Origin: Gracilariopsis chorda
Taxonomy: Eukaryota > Rhodophyta > Florideophyceae > Gracilariales > Gracilariaceae
DNA: 64,000 nt
Reading direction: 5' to 3'
NCBI GenBank assembly: GCA_003194525.1
Contig: NBIV01000001.1
Span: 558,001 to 622,000, forward strand
Positions 32,141-42,275 of the stretch are shown here, piece after piece; the stretch's first letter is position 1, and each line of letters starts with the position of its first letter. The position numbers and the translations under genes are program-made. The notes under the pieces were generated by a model. It saw only the letters and a program-made list of their open reading frames with translations. It was not told where the DNA came from and did not search any database.

Positions 32141-32728
32141 TTAGCTCGTCATTCGGTGATCCGATACCACTGCATCTCGAATGCTACAGCTGAGGGCTGA
32201 TGAGTGCATTTCAAACTGAGTCTCAATATCGACCCAACGACAAAAGCTAGCAAGAAGGTGGATAACGATACAACATGACGTGATAGAATCTGTCCGGTAC
32301 CCAGAACGAGCAGTTCTGTTAACGCTGAAGTTAAAAAGTGCTGCGATCTTGGGTATCTCATGTGGCAGAAAACGAAAGTTTTGTAGAGAGCTTTGGTTGC
32401 TGTACCCGTTTAAGTTGAATACATATTTGCTGAGTACCAGTGACCGAGCGTTGAATTTCTGAGTTTCATGCTGGGAAGAATAATATCTGGAAAGCAAACG
32501 AAGTTGCGTTAGATCGTCAAGCTCAGCGAGAAACCCGAGACGGAGTAGCTCTTTTCTTTTCTTTTCTTTTGACGCTTGAACGCTTGGCCTATTGTGAATT
32601 GCGTAAGACGCATCTTGTCTCCAGTGAAACTGATATTTGACGCCGTCAAGGGTTCGTGCTGGAAGGAAAACGGTTTCCCGCCCCTTGTAGTAATCGTTGC
32701 ATTTGTGAGGCTTTTTTGAAGTACTCAT
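32141..32728 (-). CDS. PIF/Harbinger transposase, N-terminal part
   Basis: Starts at ATG 32728 (MSTSKKPHKC) and reads to FRFLPHEIPKIAAL, SGYRTDSITSCCIV, LASFCRWVDIETQF and MHSSALS. This is the DNA-binding N-terminal region of PIF transposases, which leads directly into the IFWEAIESF segment now found at 31469. The two are separated by about 680 bp that is either an intron or a further insertion; I could not fix a splice pair that keeps frame. Confidence 0.75.
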   Translation of the reverse strand: MSTSKKPHKCNDYYKGRETVFLPARTLDGVKYQFHWRQDASYAIHNRPSVQASKEKKRKELLRLGFLAELDDLTQLRLLSRYYSSQHETQKFNARSLVLSKYVFNLNGYSNQSSLQNFRFLPHEIPKIAALFNFSVNRTARSGYRTDSITSCCIVIHLLASFCRWVDIETQFEMHSSALSCSIRDAVVSDHRMTS

Positions 32729-32850
32729 AATTGTGGATAGATTGGCGAGTTTCGTATGCACTGGATGAGTTTCGTGTAATTTAATTTCGTGACAAATCTG
32801 CTGCAGCCAAAAATGGATATCACACGAAACACCAATTTCTTCGTACACTC

Positions 32851-33891
32851 TCTGTTCTCCGACATATGCTCGGTTTGTAAGAAAGCGGCTTCTTCCCCCT
32901 CCTTAGGTTCAGATACTCCAAGAACCTGTTCAAAGCGAATCTTTGTTGCAACTACCGCCTTAGAGTGAGGCAAGACAGAACCAATAACTTGCTTCTTAAC
33001 CAAATACTGGCACGAGTTTCCAAAGTTGGCAACTAAGACCTTGAAAGGTGTATCAGATTCAATGAAAACAACTCCATTAGCAAGAGATAGTTGTTGTTGC
33101 TCATTCAAACCAGGTAGCAGTTGAACGGCAAGAAGACCAGACTGTTTGGTAGTATCTTCAACCCAGACTTGGGTTTCCGGAGGAAGTTGCACAGATCTAG
33201 CAATGTGCAACTTCGTTGAAACTGGACTGTAATGCTCTGCTTCTTGAGCTGCCAGTAGCGGGACATGTTTCCGCGTCGTAGCTCTCATCGGTTTCCGAAC
33301 AATCGAAATAAGGGAACCGTATGTCATCTCCACAATCCGTTTATGGGGACGGATCGCTTCCACCCAGCGGTCACAAAAATCACAGCCGAGTATAACCAGT
33401 GCTGCGAGGGAATCACACACGATGAAGTTCAATTGTACCAAACAAGTACCAAGTCTCATGAAGAGAGTGATATACCCTGAAGTACGAATCGGGCGATTGT
33501 TCGCATCAGCAATATCCAATGCAGGACCAAATGGAATGTTTTGCCGAAGCTCGGGTGGTATCAAGTCCCGATGTATTAAGTTTGGGGCCGCTCCTGTATG
33601 AAGAACAGACAACTGACGAACCATGAACTGTTTGGACAAGCAGAGGTCAGCGTAAACCTTATAATTACTCTTGGCCATAACAAAGATTCTATCTGGGATA
33701 CGAAGATTGCGGGACCGAACCCATGGACGACGCAAAACACTAAGGTGTTCCGAATCAAATTCTTTCGCAGCCATCGTCCTCGAGATGATTCTAACAGCTG
33801 GGGAGCGAAGCGTCGGCCTCTCGGGCGGCTTTAGCTTCGGCTCAGAAGACGCCCCTCCAACAGGGGAGACTCCCAAGTTTAGTGTTTTGGG
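32851..33891 (-). pseudogene. Element C: protease region
   Basis: Reached from gag by a minus-one shift at 33885-33891. Aspartyl protease with VLHTGAAPNLIH where relatives have DTG (element B has VLDTGARPNLVH). The catalytic Asp codon is now CAT (33598-33600), so the protease is inactive as read. A second protease strand follows as LVILGCDFCDRWVE. The frame ends in Harbinger sequence near 32850. Confidence 0.85.
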
Positions 33892-35964
33892 ACCGTTGCC
33901 TCCGGTTGTTGGAGACTTCCGTCTGAGGAATTCACAGGATCTCCAGTCGCCGGTACAGTGCTTTCCACAACGTTCCTGCTCGGTGCCGGTATCGCAGAGA
34001 CGGTTGGACGGCCATCACCTCGAGATTGGTTCAACACCCACTTGGCTACCTCATAGGCTGTTCTACGAACCCGAGCTTGAACTTTCGGGGGTAAAGCTTC
34101 GTACTGAGCGACGATGGTCGACCTTTCCCGTGCAGGGAGAGTACACTGCGTAGAGAGATGCCCAGGGGCATAGCAATCATAGCAAATTACCGAGGTCGGC
34201 GTGTCTCGCGGACGCGAGTCCACTCGACGGGGTGGTATGTTCTCCTTCCAACTAGGGCGACTGAATCTTGCTGTGCGACCTGCATAAGGAATAGCAGATG
34301 TCGGTATTTGGTTTCCACTAGCATATAATACTGCATCACTTTCTGAAGATGGAACCGAAGTTGACGGTAAATCTGAAGTCCCGATGAAATCAAGGTTGCT
34401 TCCAACGAGGTGTACATGATCCTCATCAGGACTAGAACGGTGAGCACAAGAATGGCTGGCCATCGAGTCAGATGCCTCTACAAAGAGTACTCTCCTACCT
34501 TTCGGCTTCTCCCGCGCTCGCAGCGTATCTCTTTCCGGATGCGCGTATTGGACCAACTCTAGGCATATGATCTTTCTGTGCTCTTCCCGGTGTCGGGCAA
34601 CCAATGCCCAGATTGCAGGATCCAATCCGTCGACAAACATGGCACATCTCTCCTGAGAAGGGAGAGCGTTACTGCATCGGTGAAACGCCTTATTCAAGCG
34701 CGTCGAATAAGCCGTCTCGGTTTCATCTGGACGTTGCTTAGTATCCCTCAGAGCCAGGGTCGCCTGCTGGATTGCTTGTCCAGTAGCACACGACCTTGAA
34801 AGGTATTGAACCGCTTCCGGCCAGTTCATGACACCGCCTTCCCAGTCTCTAGAGGACCAACGGACGGAGTTAAACCGATCTTCAGCTGAAACCTTGAAGT
34901 AATACGGGAGAGCCAGATACGCCTGTTCCTCGTTCATACCGAGTATATCGGCTTCTTGAACGATCCTTGCGAGGAACTCTAGCACCAGGATCGGGTCTTC
35001 ACCAGTAAACTCTCGCTTATTAATGGTGATTCCGAGTCTTCGGATATAGTCCTTCACCTTACCAGTACTTCGCGAGGTACGTTGACCAGAGGAATTCTGC
35101 AATCGAGAATAACGGTACGGTAGCAACTTCCGTTATAACGGATAAGTAGGCTTCAATTCTTTCAGTCCAGGACACCTCTTACCCTTCTTTTGGGTGCGGA
35201 TAGCCCCTGTATGGGGTGTCTGTGACCTTCGACCGAGTAGAACGGGAGCAGCGACGACTACCTTCACCCTCCGATGAATCGGATGAAGAGGACGACGAGC
35301 TATCCGAGCTACTGTCGGAATCAGAACCTGATAAATCGGAAAAGGTTTTGAACTTCTTCTTAGATTTGAGACGGTGCCGTTTTTTGGAACGATGATCAGA
35401 AACCTCCGAATCAGAATTACGCCGATCAGCGGCTTCAACCTCACCATCCATCCGAATTGTGGCTTCCAAGGTACCTAATAGAGCGTGGATTCGATCCGTG
35501 GCAGTTCGGAACTCTTCCGTCGTTCGATTGTAACCTTCGACAAAATCCCTTGGTGCTCCAAAGCTCTCCAAAAATGAGTTCATTTCCTGTCTCAGGAATC
35601 GAATGTCTCCCGAAACATCCATAACTTGGGCGTCATCTAATTTACGCCGATGTTCGGTCACTTGTTGAAGGACTTCCACCTGAGCGACAGTGGCGACATT
35701 CACACGGGCGTCCAACACAGTATACTCCGTAGAGTCCAGTCTCTGTCGAGGGGCTGATGAAGGGGTTTCCAAGATGGGTTGTGGGGCCGTTGGGGCAGCA
35801 CCCTTTTGAGGTCCGGGTTCTATTGAGCGTGCATTCCGTTTATTCGGGTTGTTCACAGTGGTATCCATCTCCGGAGCGGAAGCCCGGGATCTAGGAGCCA
35901 CCGATGATCGGGGAACTTCCGAATTGACGGACCAGGACCTCGATGACTGAGGATTGGGCGGCAT
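33879..35964 (-). pseudogene. Element C: gag
   Basis: N-terminal part 35964-35179 (ATG 35964; the frame is open to 36129) has a coiled stretch and a Ser/Asp tail. The capsid part and nucleocapsid are in 35126-33879 in another frame, so one frameshift lies near 35130-35180. A canonical CX2CX4HX4C zinc knuckle reads CYDCYAPGHLSTQC. Pol follows by the minus-one site at its stop. Confidence 0.85.
33885..33891 (-). promoter_or_regulatory. Candidate minus-one frameshift heptamer at gag/pro junction of C
   Basis: In the gag frame the minus strand reads C CCA AAA followed by CAC TAA. This fits the X XXY YYZ slippery pattern, one codon before the gag stop. A minus-one shift continues as CCC AAA ACA CTA into the protease frame. 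Element B also has protease in the minus-one frame relative to gag. Confidence 0.5.
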
Positions 35965-36154
35965 GCTGCGGATAGCCACCCGATACTCGGGACAACAGTA
36001 TAACTTCACCAAATTTCCGAACTGCGGGGAAGGAAAAGATAATCGACTTCGATCGAACCCAAGCGACTGGGTAACTAAAAGAGACTGTTCTCGAAAACCA
36101 GACAAATTAATTCCAATACCAACACTCAACAGAGTACGATTTCATCTTAATCCC

Positions 36155-36172
36155 TTCTAAGTCAGGAGACCA
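36155..36172 (-). other. Primer-binding site of element C
   Basis: TGGTCTCCTGACTTAGAA on the minus strand, three bases after the 5' LTR end. Differs by two transitions from the element B site. Confidence 0.75.
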
Positions 36173-36175
36173 AAA

Positions 36176-37098
36176 TGTTGAGCAATACCCTGCAATAGGT
36201 GATGTCCACCGGATGTCCGGATTCCGCCCCCTTGAGAGGTGAACTGCAGCGGAAAGAGCCCTCTGTCCGTGCTCAGTGCTAAGCACGCCGGGTGTAAGAC
36301 CGGAGACGCTTGCTGGATAAACCTACAGAGGTGGGGAAGAAGGGATGATATGACCAGCGGTATTGGCGGTGAATCTGAGGGAAAAGAGGCAAAAGACGAC
36401 GGCAAGCGGCACCGTAGGGCGGTGAGTGTGCTCGGGACACAACACCCGGAGCGATGCCAAGGACCGTGCGACAAGCGGGAACAGGTCCGTAGGCGGAGTG
36501 ACAGCCATAATATTAACCAAAGAAATATCCTATACAGGAACGGAAACCGATCGTAGTCTCGGGACGACGCCGGTCCCTGAAAGAAGGTGACAAACGATGA
36601 AGTGTTTCCTAGTTGACCCTGAGCGGTAGACGCACCAGAGTCCAACGTGGTTACACTCTGCGAGGAGTTGTACAACTACGCAGATGGTTACGACTACAGC
36701 CCGGCCTCCGAGAAGAAGACACGACTCAGTTACCCTTTACTGTCGGGGACGTGAGGGGATCTCAACCTGCCTTAAGTAGGTTGTACCACTGTAAAGTGTA
36801 ATAACTATCTAAGCTTATGTGTACACCTTGCGTGCTCCACGCACGTGGCTAGCCTGCTGTCAGGGTGCCTTCGCACGGCTGTGCCACCAACATTCACCTA
36901 TCAGGTGTCCAGCGTACCCAGTATACCACTTGTACCCAGGTCGGACATCCAATTCACCTGTCATGGTTACCATTACTTTCGGTTCCAAAACAACCGAAAA
37001 TGGGGCGTGCCTCGTAGCCATATCCACGTCACCTTGTGAGGTACTATATTGTACCTGAATGAAGCCATCCCCGACACCACGGATTCCATTGCTCCACA
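36176..37098 (-). repeat. 5' LTR of element C
   Basis: 923 bp, TGTTGAGCAA at 36176 and TTGCTCCACA at 37098 (imperfect inverted ends), next to the primer site on one side and the GCGGC target duplication on the other. The first 265 bp match the truncated 3' LTR at 25220-25485. Confidence 0.87.
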
Positions 37099-37516
37099 GC
37101 GGCGGCGGCGCGCAAGAGTATCGCCTCGTTTTTGCTGGCGTCGCGGCACAATATAGCTATCTCGTAGCCATGTTTTTGTGGTTCGCACTGATTTGAGATC
37201 ACCTTACAGTTCTATATCTGAACTGTAATTTTCGAAAGTGTTTTGAATTCTGTCTCGTTTCGAATACGTTTAAAATTCGTTCTAAACGTTCTATTTTATT
37301 CGAAACATTTTCCGGATGTTTCTATAGTGTTCTGAGGCATCTGGGGTTATTCCACACGAAGCTTTGGCCTCATACAGTATGAAGACCTTTTTATCCCAAA
37401 CAATAATTTCGACGCACCAATCAAAAACCTATTTCTTCAAATTTAGGCACCATATCCTGCCAGCCCATTAGGACGTATGCGCAAATTTATTAGTCGAGCA
37501 CAGATAATCCCTCTGC

Positions 37517-37630
37517 CATAGGATACTGCTGTGCATCCTATGGCAGAAGCGGTATCTGCGCAGCTAGAAAAAGCATAGGATACTGCTGTGCATCCTATGG
37601 CAGAAGCGGTATCTGCGCAGCTAGAAAAAG
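37517..37630 (+). repeat. 57-bp tandem repeat (two units) containing a hairpin
   Basis: Units 37517-37573 and 37574-37630 are identical. Each contains an inverted pair around ACTGCTGTGC. In the first unit, with its flank, TGCCATAGGAT pairs with ATCCTATGGCA over 11 bp; in the second unit one outer base is mismatched. Confidence 0.9.
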
Positions 37631-38533
37631 CAACCGCACCGGAGTTAAGCCTATGAAAAACTAAGACTACTTCTGCAAAATGTTATCAATAGGGATAGAC
37701 TACGTAAATGCAGTGAAACACATAAAACCCGTAGTAGAACACCATAAACATAACTTTACAGACTCTTCTACGTTTTCTACAGACCTCTTTATCTCCAACC
37801 AACGTCATGGCCAACATTTCGCCTTCTGACGCTGCGAACACGCTTAACTTGCTGGCTGAAGCAACCTCGGAATGCCAGCAAGAAATTGACGCTGCGCCCA
37901 GCACTCCCGCCCATTCCGATCGTGACTAAGATTTGAGCTCTCAAAGCCCAATCTTTGACACTTTCTACCAGCAAGAAGGGTCGAGAACCCTTCTTCAAAT
38001 GACAAACTTTAATGCGTGAGAATTTCAACAGGTTTGAAATTTCCTGTCCAATTCTATTCGTGAGAACTGGAACACGGGCCGTGGAAAAAAAATTTCAGTT
38101 TCTGGGAAAGACGTTTTATTTATGATGCTGTCTGTCGTTGACCACGGTGGTAAATGAAAATTTCTGGCAAATATTTTCAAAACGAAAACGACTACTTTAT
38201 AGCGTGTAATCAACAAATTTATCGATATTATTGTAGAACACGTGCATGGCAAGTTCGTTTTAGAAACAGACGTGCGCTGGTATATGCAAAAAACTATCGA
38301 TAAGAATAAGTAGTTTAAATATTTTGAGTATGCACGCTACGCCACTGATGTTACTTTTCAGCTATCCTAGCGTCCATCCGGAAGAGTTGAAGAAGGAAAA
38401 GAATATTTTAGTGGAAAGCATAAGCTCTACATATTTAAAGTCGAATTTTCTGTGATATTGAGTGGTCTGGCGATTGGATGCTCTAATAATTAACCTGGAT
38501 CTGTAGCGGATATTAATATTCTGCATTAAAATT
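37631..38533. other. Spacer with a 40-codon ORF
   Basis: AT-rich sequence. A short ATG ORF at 37807-37929 (MANISPSDAANTLNLLAEAT start, 40 codons) follows a pyrimidine-rich stretch. It may be a remnant of the accessory gene of the PIF-like transposon to its right; there is no family evidence. Confidence 0.3.
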
Positions 38534-39084
38534 TTGAAAACTGTAATGCAGTTGCTTCGGAAAAGAGAAATTTGGAGAGGAGTATTACGGAAATTGGAAT
38601 TTTATCTGATGGGTACGAAGGTTACTGGGGTGTACTCTGGGACAAAGGATATCATGGAGAAAAGAAATTGTGCTGGGCTATACATCCCAAAAAGAAGCCA
38701 AAAAACGAGTTGCTTAGTTTGAATGAGGAAAGTGAAAATAGGAAAATTTCATCGGATCGGATTATCATCGAAAAAGTTTTCGGTCGCTTGTGCAATTTGT
38801 AGTCTATTTTATCTTTCAAGTTTAGGTGGAATGAAAAATTGTATGAGAAAATTTATGATTTTTGCCTTGGAATGAAGAACATGCATGTAACTTTTCATCC
38901 GCGTCGAAAACTAGATGGAGAATTTTATGTGCGTGTCATGAATAGACAGTATACTATAGGGGAGAAAACTGGAAAAAAGAGGAGATTGGCTATTCAGGAA
39001 TGTTGCGAAAAGTGGCAGCGCCACTTGAACGTTCAGTTTCGCAACGTTGCGAGCGATGACGAGACGCTAGGTCTGCGTTGTTGA
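38534..39084 (+). pseudogene. PIF-like DDE transposase, C-terminal fragment
   Basis: DDE_Tnp_4-type end: WDKGYHGEKKLCW (second Asp), HPKKKPKN, SSDRIIIEKVFGRL (Glu), then after an in-frame TAG (38800-38802) SILSFKFRWNEKLYEKIYDFC and HPRRKLDGEFYVRV. Relatives have Trp at the stop position, so a single TGG-to-TAG change explains it. The N-terminal half with the first Asp is missing. Distinct in sequence from the Harbinger transposase at 30743-32728. Confidence 0.75.
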
Positions 39085-39505
39085 TTTGCAAGTACGTAAT
39101 TTGGAGTTTTACTGGTGTGTTTAGCTAATAACGCTAGTACTACACTTTATGATAAGTTTATGAGTAAATGAATTGTTTGCATTTGACCTTTCAAGGAAAT
39201 ACGGGGGTAACACCGTTAGAGCAAATCACATATCAATAAATCTATCCTTTTTTGGAAATGAGGGATTCATTTATCAAAATCACATGAATTTGCAAAAAGG
39301 TACATACATGCGCCTGTAATTCAAGGTTGCACAGAGGCAAAATGAATTGGCCCGAAACGCGTCATTGCGGTATGACGCCCTTCTTTACGAAACGGCCTGG
39401 TCATTTCGCAAACGACATGGGCAGTTTGTATTTAACCCTTCAGCCCGCTTTTCGGTCGCACCCATATCCTAACACAGCCCACCCCCACACCTGCACTTCT
39501 ACCGT

Positions 39506-40180
39506 ATGGCGCAAATATCACTCAGTGATGCTGCACAGGCTTTTCAGCTCAGCAGGAAAAGGCATGCGTGGTCACTTGGAGAATGGGGCCGTGTTGTGTT
39601 TTCCGATGAAAAAAAATTCAACTTGGATGGTCCTGATGGTTTTGCTTACTACTGGCATGATATGAGGAAGGAAGAAAGGGTGATCTCGAAGAGACAGAAA
39701 GGTGGTGGTGGAGTGATGGTTTGGGGAGCTTTTTCTGAAAATGGTGTCAGCAAACTAGCTGTGTTAGTTGGCAATCAGGACTCTAAGAAGTATGTTGAAA
39801 CCTTGAAAAACTATTTGCTACCTTATTCGCAAACTGTTTGCGGGACAGGATGGATTTTTCAGCAAGACAATGCAGCAATTCATACTTCTAAGTTTACTAA
39901 GGACTGGTTTGAGACTAACAATTTGGATGTTATGGAGTGGCCAGCACGTAGTCCTGATCTCAATCCGATTGAGAATCTTTGGGGAATTCTGGCTAGGCGA
40001 GTTTATGCTAATGCAAAACAGTTTGATACTGTTGTTGAGCTTACAGAATGCATTTTGTCAGAATGGGACAAAATTGATCGCGTCACGTGCTATAATCTTT
40101 TAAAAAGCATGACAAAGCGTTGTGCTACTGTCTTAGGCTCGTCATATGAGTTTTTGAAACAGGAAATATGGAAAATATGA
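39506..40180 (+). pseudogene. Tc1/mariner transposase, DD34E, N-terminally truncated
   Basis: Catalytic domain from ATG 39506: VVFSDEKKFNLDG (first Asp), IFQQDNAAIHTS (second Asp), PARSPDLNPIENLWG (Glu), with exactly 34 residues between the second Asp and the Glu, the Tc1-type spacing. The frame is intact to the stop at 40178-40180, but the paired helix-turn-helix DNA-binding domain expected upstream is missing. I could not locate terminal inverted repeats. Confidence 0.85.
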
Positions 40181-40559
40181 AAATCTTCTAGCCAGTAAAC
40201 GTTGTCCACCTGTTTCAGACCGATTTCCAACTTCCATGCCTGTCGGGGAAATCTAGGATTTCCACGACATGCAATGAAACAATGAAAGTGACAGGTTCGC
40301 TTCGATTTTTCGCGGCCGACACCAACAACCCACATACTCTCACAATTACCATCCAAACCGCAACCACCCACATCCTCGCCTTAGCCAACACCTTCCACGC
40401 GTTGACGGCGCTTTTTCTAAGTTTATCCCTCTACCACGGTCGCCTCCAGACCTGTCCGCCCATCACTCACGAGATTCACCCACAGCTGCAACTATCCACC
40501 TCCAAATTCTTACCGACTATCGTCCGCACCCTCAGCCAAACTACCGCAGTCGACATCCA

Positions 40560-40740
40560 ATGTCCTCACCCTCAACCATTCTTTGTCCGAAACCACAACC
40601 ATTCGCCGTCATTACCAATCCACCATCCCCAAACTCGATCATCCGCCGTCATTATCCACCGTCCGCAATCCCAATCATCTTCTGTCCTCATCCATCCACC
40701 GTCCCTAAACCCAACGATCCACCGTCATCATCTTGACTGC
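40560..40740. repeat. Degenerate CCACCGTC/CATC minisatellite
   Basis: Several imperfect copies of a unit like ATCCACCGTCCCTAAACCCA alternate with TCATC-rich variants. It creates a Pro/His/Ser ORF (40282-40806) that I do not regard as a gene. Confidence 0.5.
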
Positions 40741-40809
40741 GTAAATGTTACAACTTTCTCGTACTTTGCGGGGGAAGGGCATGAACTGGAGGAGCTCACA
40801 ACCTGAGAT

Positions 40810-42275
40810 CCTCAAAATGCCTTGCAATGGTACTTTTTGGCACCGTAGTGGGCAGTTCAAATAATTATTTCACTTTTACCATACCAACACCTAGAACGGA
40901 ATCGTCGTAGAAATTTTGAAATTCATGACTTTGTCCTGATTCATGATTTCCGGTTTTCAAAATTTCAAGGAGTCATATGACGACCCTTAGAGAGACAGGG
41001 AATGAAAACAGACTACTAGATTTGTTCCTTGATGTTCGAAACGTTGCTATGTGCACACCTGTCGTATAGGGATTGCGCTGTCTCAGGTCGCCTTTTTAAA
41101 GTAAAGTAAGTTTGTGTTTGCCGGTTTTATTTGAAAGTGTGTCCATTTATTTGATTCCAGATGTAGAGGAACTGGACAAAGTTTCAAGCTTGTAATGTTT
41201 ACAGAAAGCTCTTTGTTGTCATTTTAGGGGGGTGTCGTATAGATATTTCGCGCACTGTATGTGGACCGCCATGGCCGACAGCCCAGTGAAGACGCGGAGT
41301 AACAGAGCAGCTACGATTGTTTAATAAAATATCTCATTGTTTTTAATTATGCACTGTCCTTTGCCATTTATCCTTTTAATTGTGCACTGATTTATTAAAT
41401 TCGCGGTGACCAACCCGTTTCCCAAACGACCGAGTCCTTCGAAAACGCGACTGTGTTTTGCGGAAAGGTGGATATTTGGGATAGTGACCTATTACATGCG
41501 GTGCTGTGCGCTACTTGCGCATTAACTCGATATCAACGCAAATCCAAGCTCTTTGCGCTTCAGTAGAGTAACTGCTTTGTAGTCTTATTGTATACTTGGT
41601 AGAGTTATTGTACGAAGCGTAAATCACGAAACATGCTGCAGTGATGACGCAGCCGCCATCAAGCACAACACACAAATACTTACCCTTGGTACGTTAGCCT
41701 TTGTTTTTGCATTGCTTGATCAGGGAATAGAACGACTAGAGCATTCAGTTCAAACTTGAAGACGTCTTGCAAAGATCTGGGGACAGGATGTTGTTGGTGA
41801 GGACACGTTTTGCGTCATGCGAATTTCTCTTGACCTACAGACAAAACGGCGGAAAGTTGAGAAGATCTGGTTTTGGGTCATTGTTTATGGGATCAGTGGC
41901 TAGCTTTTGCCCAGACAAAGGGAAAAGGGTTGCGAACGTAGATGACCCGAAGCTGCGAACCTGCGGATCCTAAACGGTGTCCTTCCTTTGTCCCTCTATC
42001 CCGAAATCTGTAATGACCATGTGCTCGAGCAAGGCCAAACGAACACGATCAATGCAACTTAAAAGACATGTATATTCCTTTCATCGATAGTGAGATGCTC
42101 CATTTGAATCAACGCTTAGATACCAGAACATGCTTCATCCACAATGAATTGCATTGATTTGGGATGTTGGTAAGGGGAGCATTTATTACAGTCCGCAAAA
42201 GAAGAGATAAACCTCTCAGTAACGGCTATGGGTGTGCTCACAGGGTTACGAAGGGTAAAAGGTTAGCCTTGTACC
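40810..42275. other. Spacer between transposon graveyard and the TFIP11-like gene
   Basis: No supported ORF. The word TGTCGTATAG occurs at about 41065 and 41231, each followed by a GCGC word, perhaps relics of a transposon end. A recurrent spacer-motif copy (GGGTAAAAGGTTAGCC, 42253-42268) lies 7 bp past the TFIP11-like stop. Confidence 0.4.

Larger units (their letters stand above)
29250..32850. mobile_element. PIF/Harbinger element inserted in element C
   Basis: A Myb/SANT-like protein on the plus strand and a DDE transposase on the minus strand converge inside an interval that splits element C between protease and RT. This two-gene composition is characteristic of PIF/Harbinger elements. 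I could not define terminal inverted repeats or the 3-bp target duplication, so the limits are only where element C coding sequence stops on each side. Confidence 0.75.
25220..37098 (-). mobile_element. Ty3/gypsy element C, with PIF/Harbinger insertion inside
   Basis: Minus-strand gag-pro-RT-RNaseH-integrase element. The outer ends are TGTGGAGCAA at 25220 and TTGCTCCACA at 37098, and both are flanked by GCGGC (25215-25219 and 37099-37103), a perfect 5-bp target duplication. Gag uses a CCHC knuckle. Protease and RT are catalytically altered, and there are several in-frame stops. The 3' end lacks a recognisable chromodomain and most of the 3' LTR, probably by deletion. Its pol is interrupted between protease and RT by about 3.5 kb of Harbinger DNA. 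Confidence 0.88.
12166..37343 (+). mobile_element. Nested transposon block: hAT element invaded by chromoviruses B and C
   Basis: The outer element carries a decayed BED/DUF659/hAT transposase near its left end. Its proposed ends are degenerate inverted repeats: 12166 reads CAGACGCC, then GGAACACTA, then TATAGAAACAT; the minus strand from 37343 reads CAGATGCC, then AGAACACTATAGAAACAT. Both ends are followed inward by a run of AAACG/CGTTT motifs (12210-12300 and 37225-37320). With B and C removed, the rest joins as 12166-15440, 25124-25219 and 37104-37343, and the GC-rich composition at the two joints agrees. No 8-bp target duplication is visible, so the limits are tentative. Confidence 0.6.

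Noticed and set aside
26040..32920. Word AACCTAAGGAGGG shared by integrase tail and protease region of element C (about 26060 and 32905)
   Set aside because: Eighteen matching bases of nineteen is notable, but there is no extended homology and both encode unrelated residues in context; likely chance or a minor recombination trace.
36176..36892. Element C 5' LTR ending at a CAACA at 36892
   Set aside because: That end gives no target duplication. TTGCTCCACA at 37098 mirrors the LTR start and is followed by GCGGC, matching the left flank exactly.
40282..40806. 174-codon ORF rich in His, Pro and Ser
   Set aside because: Its second half is a degenerate minisatellite and its first half has no family resemblance.
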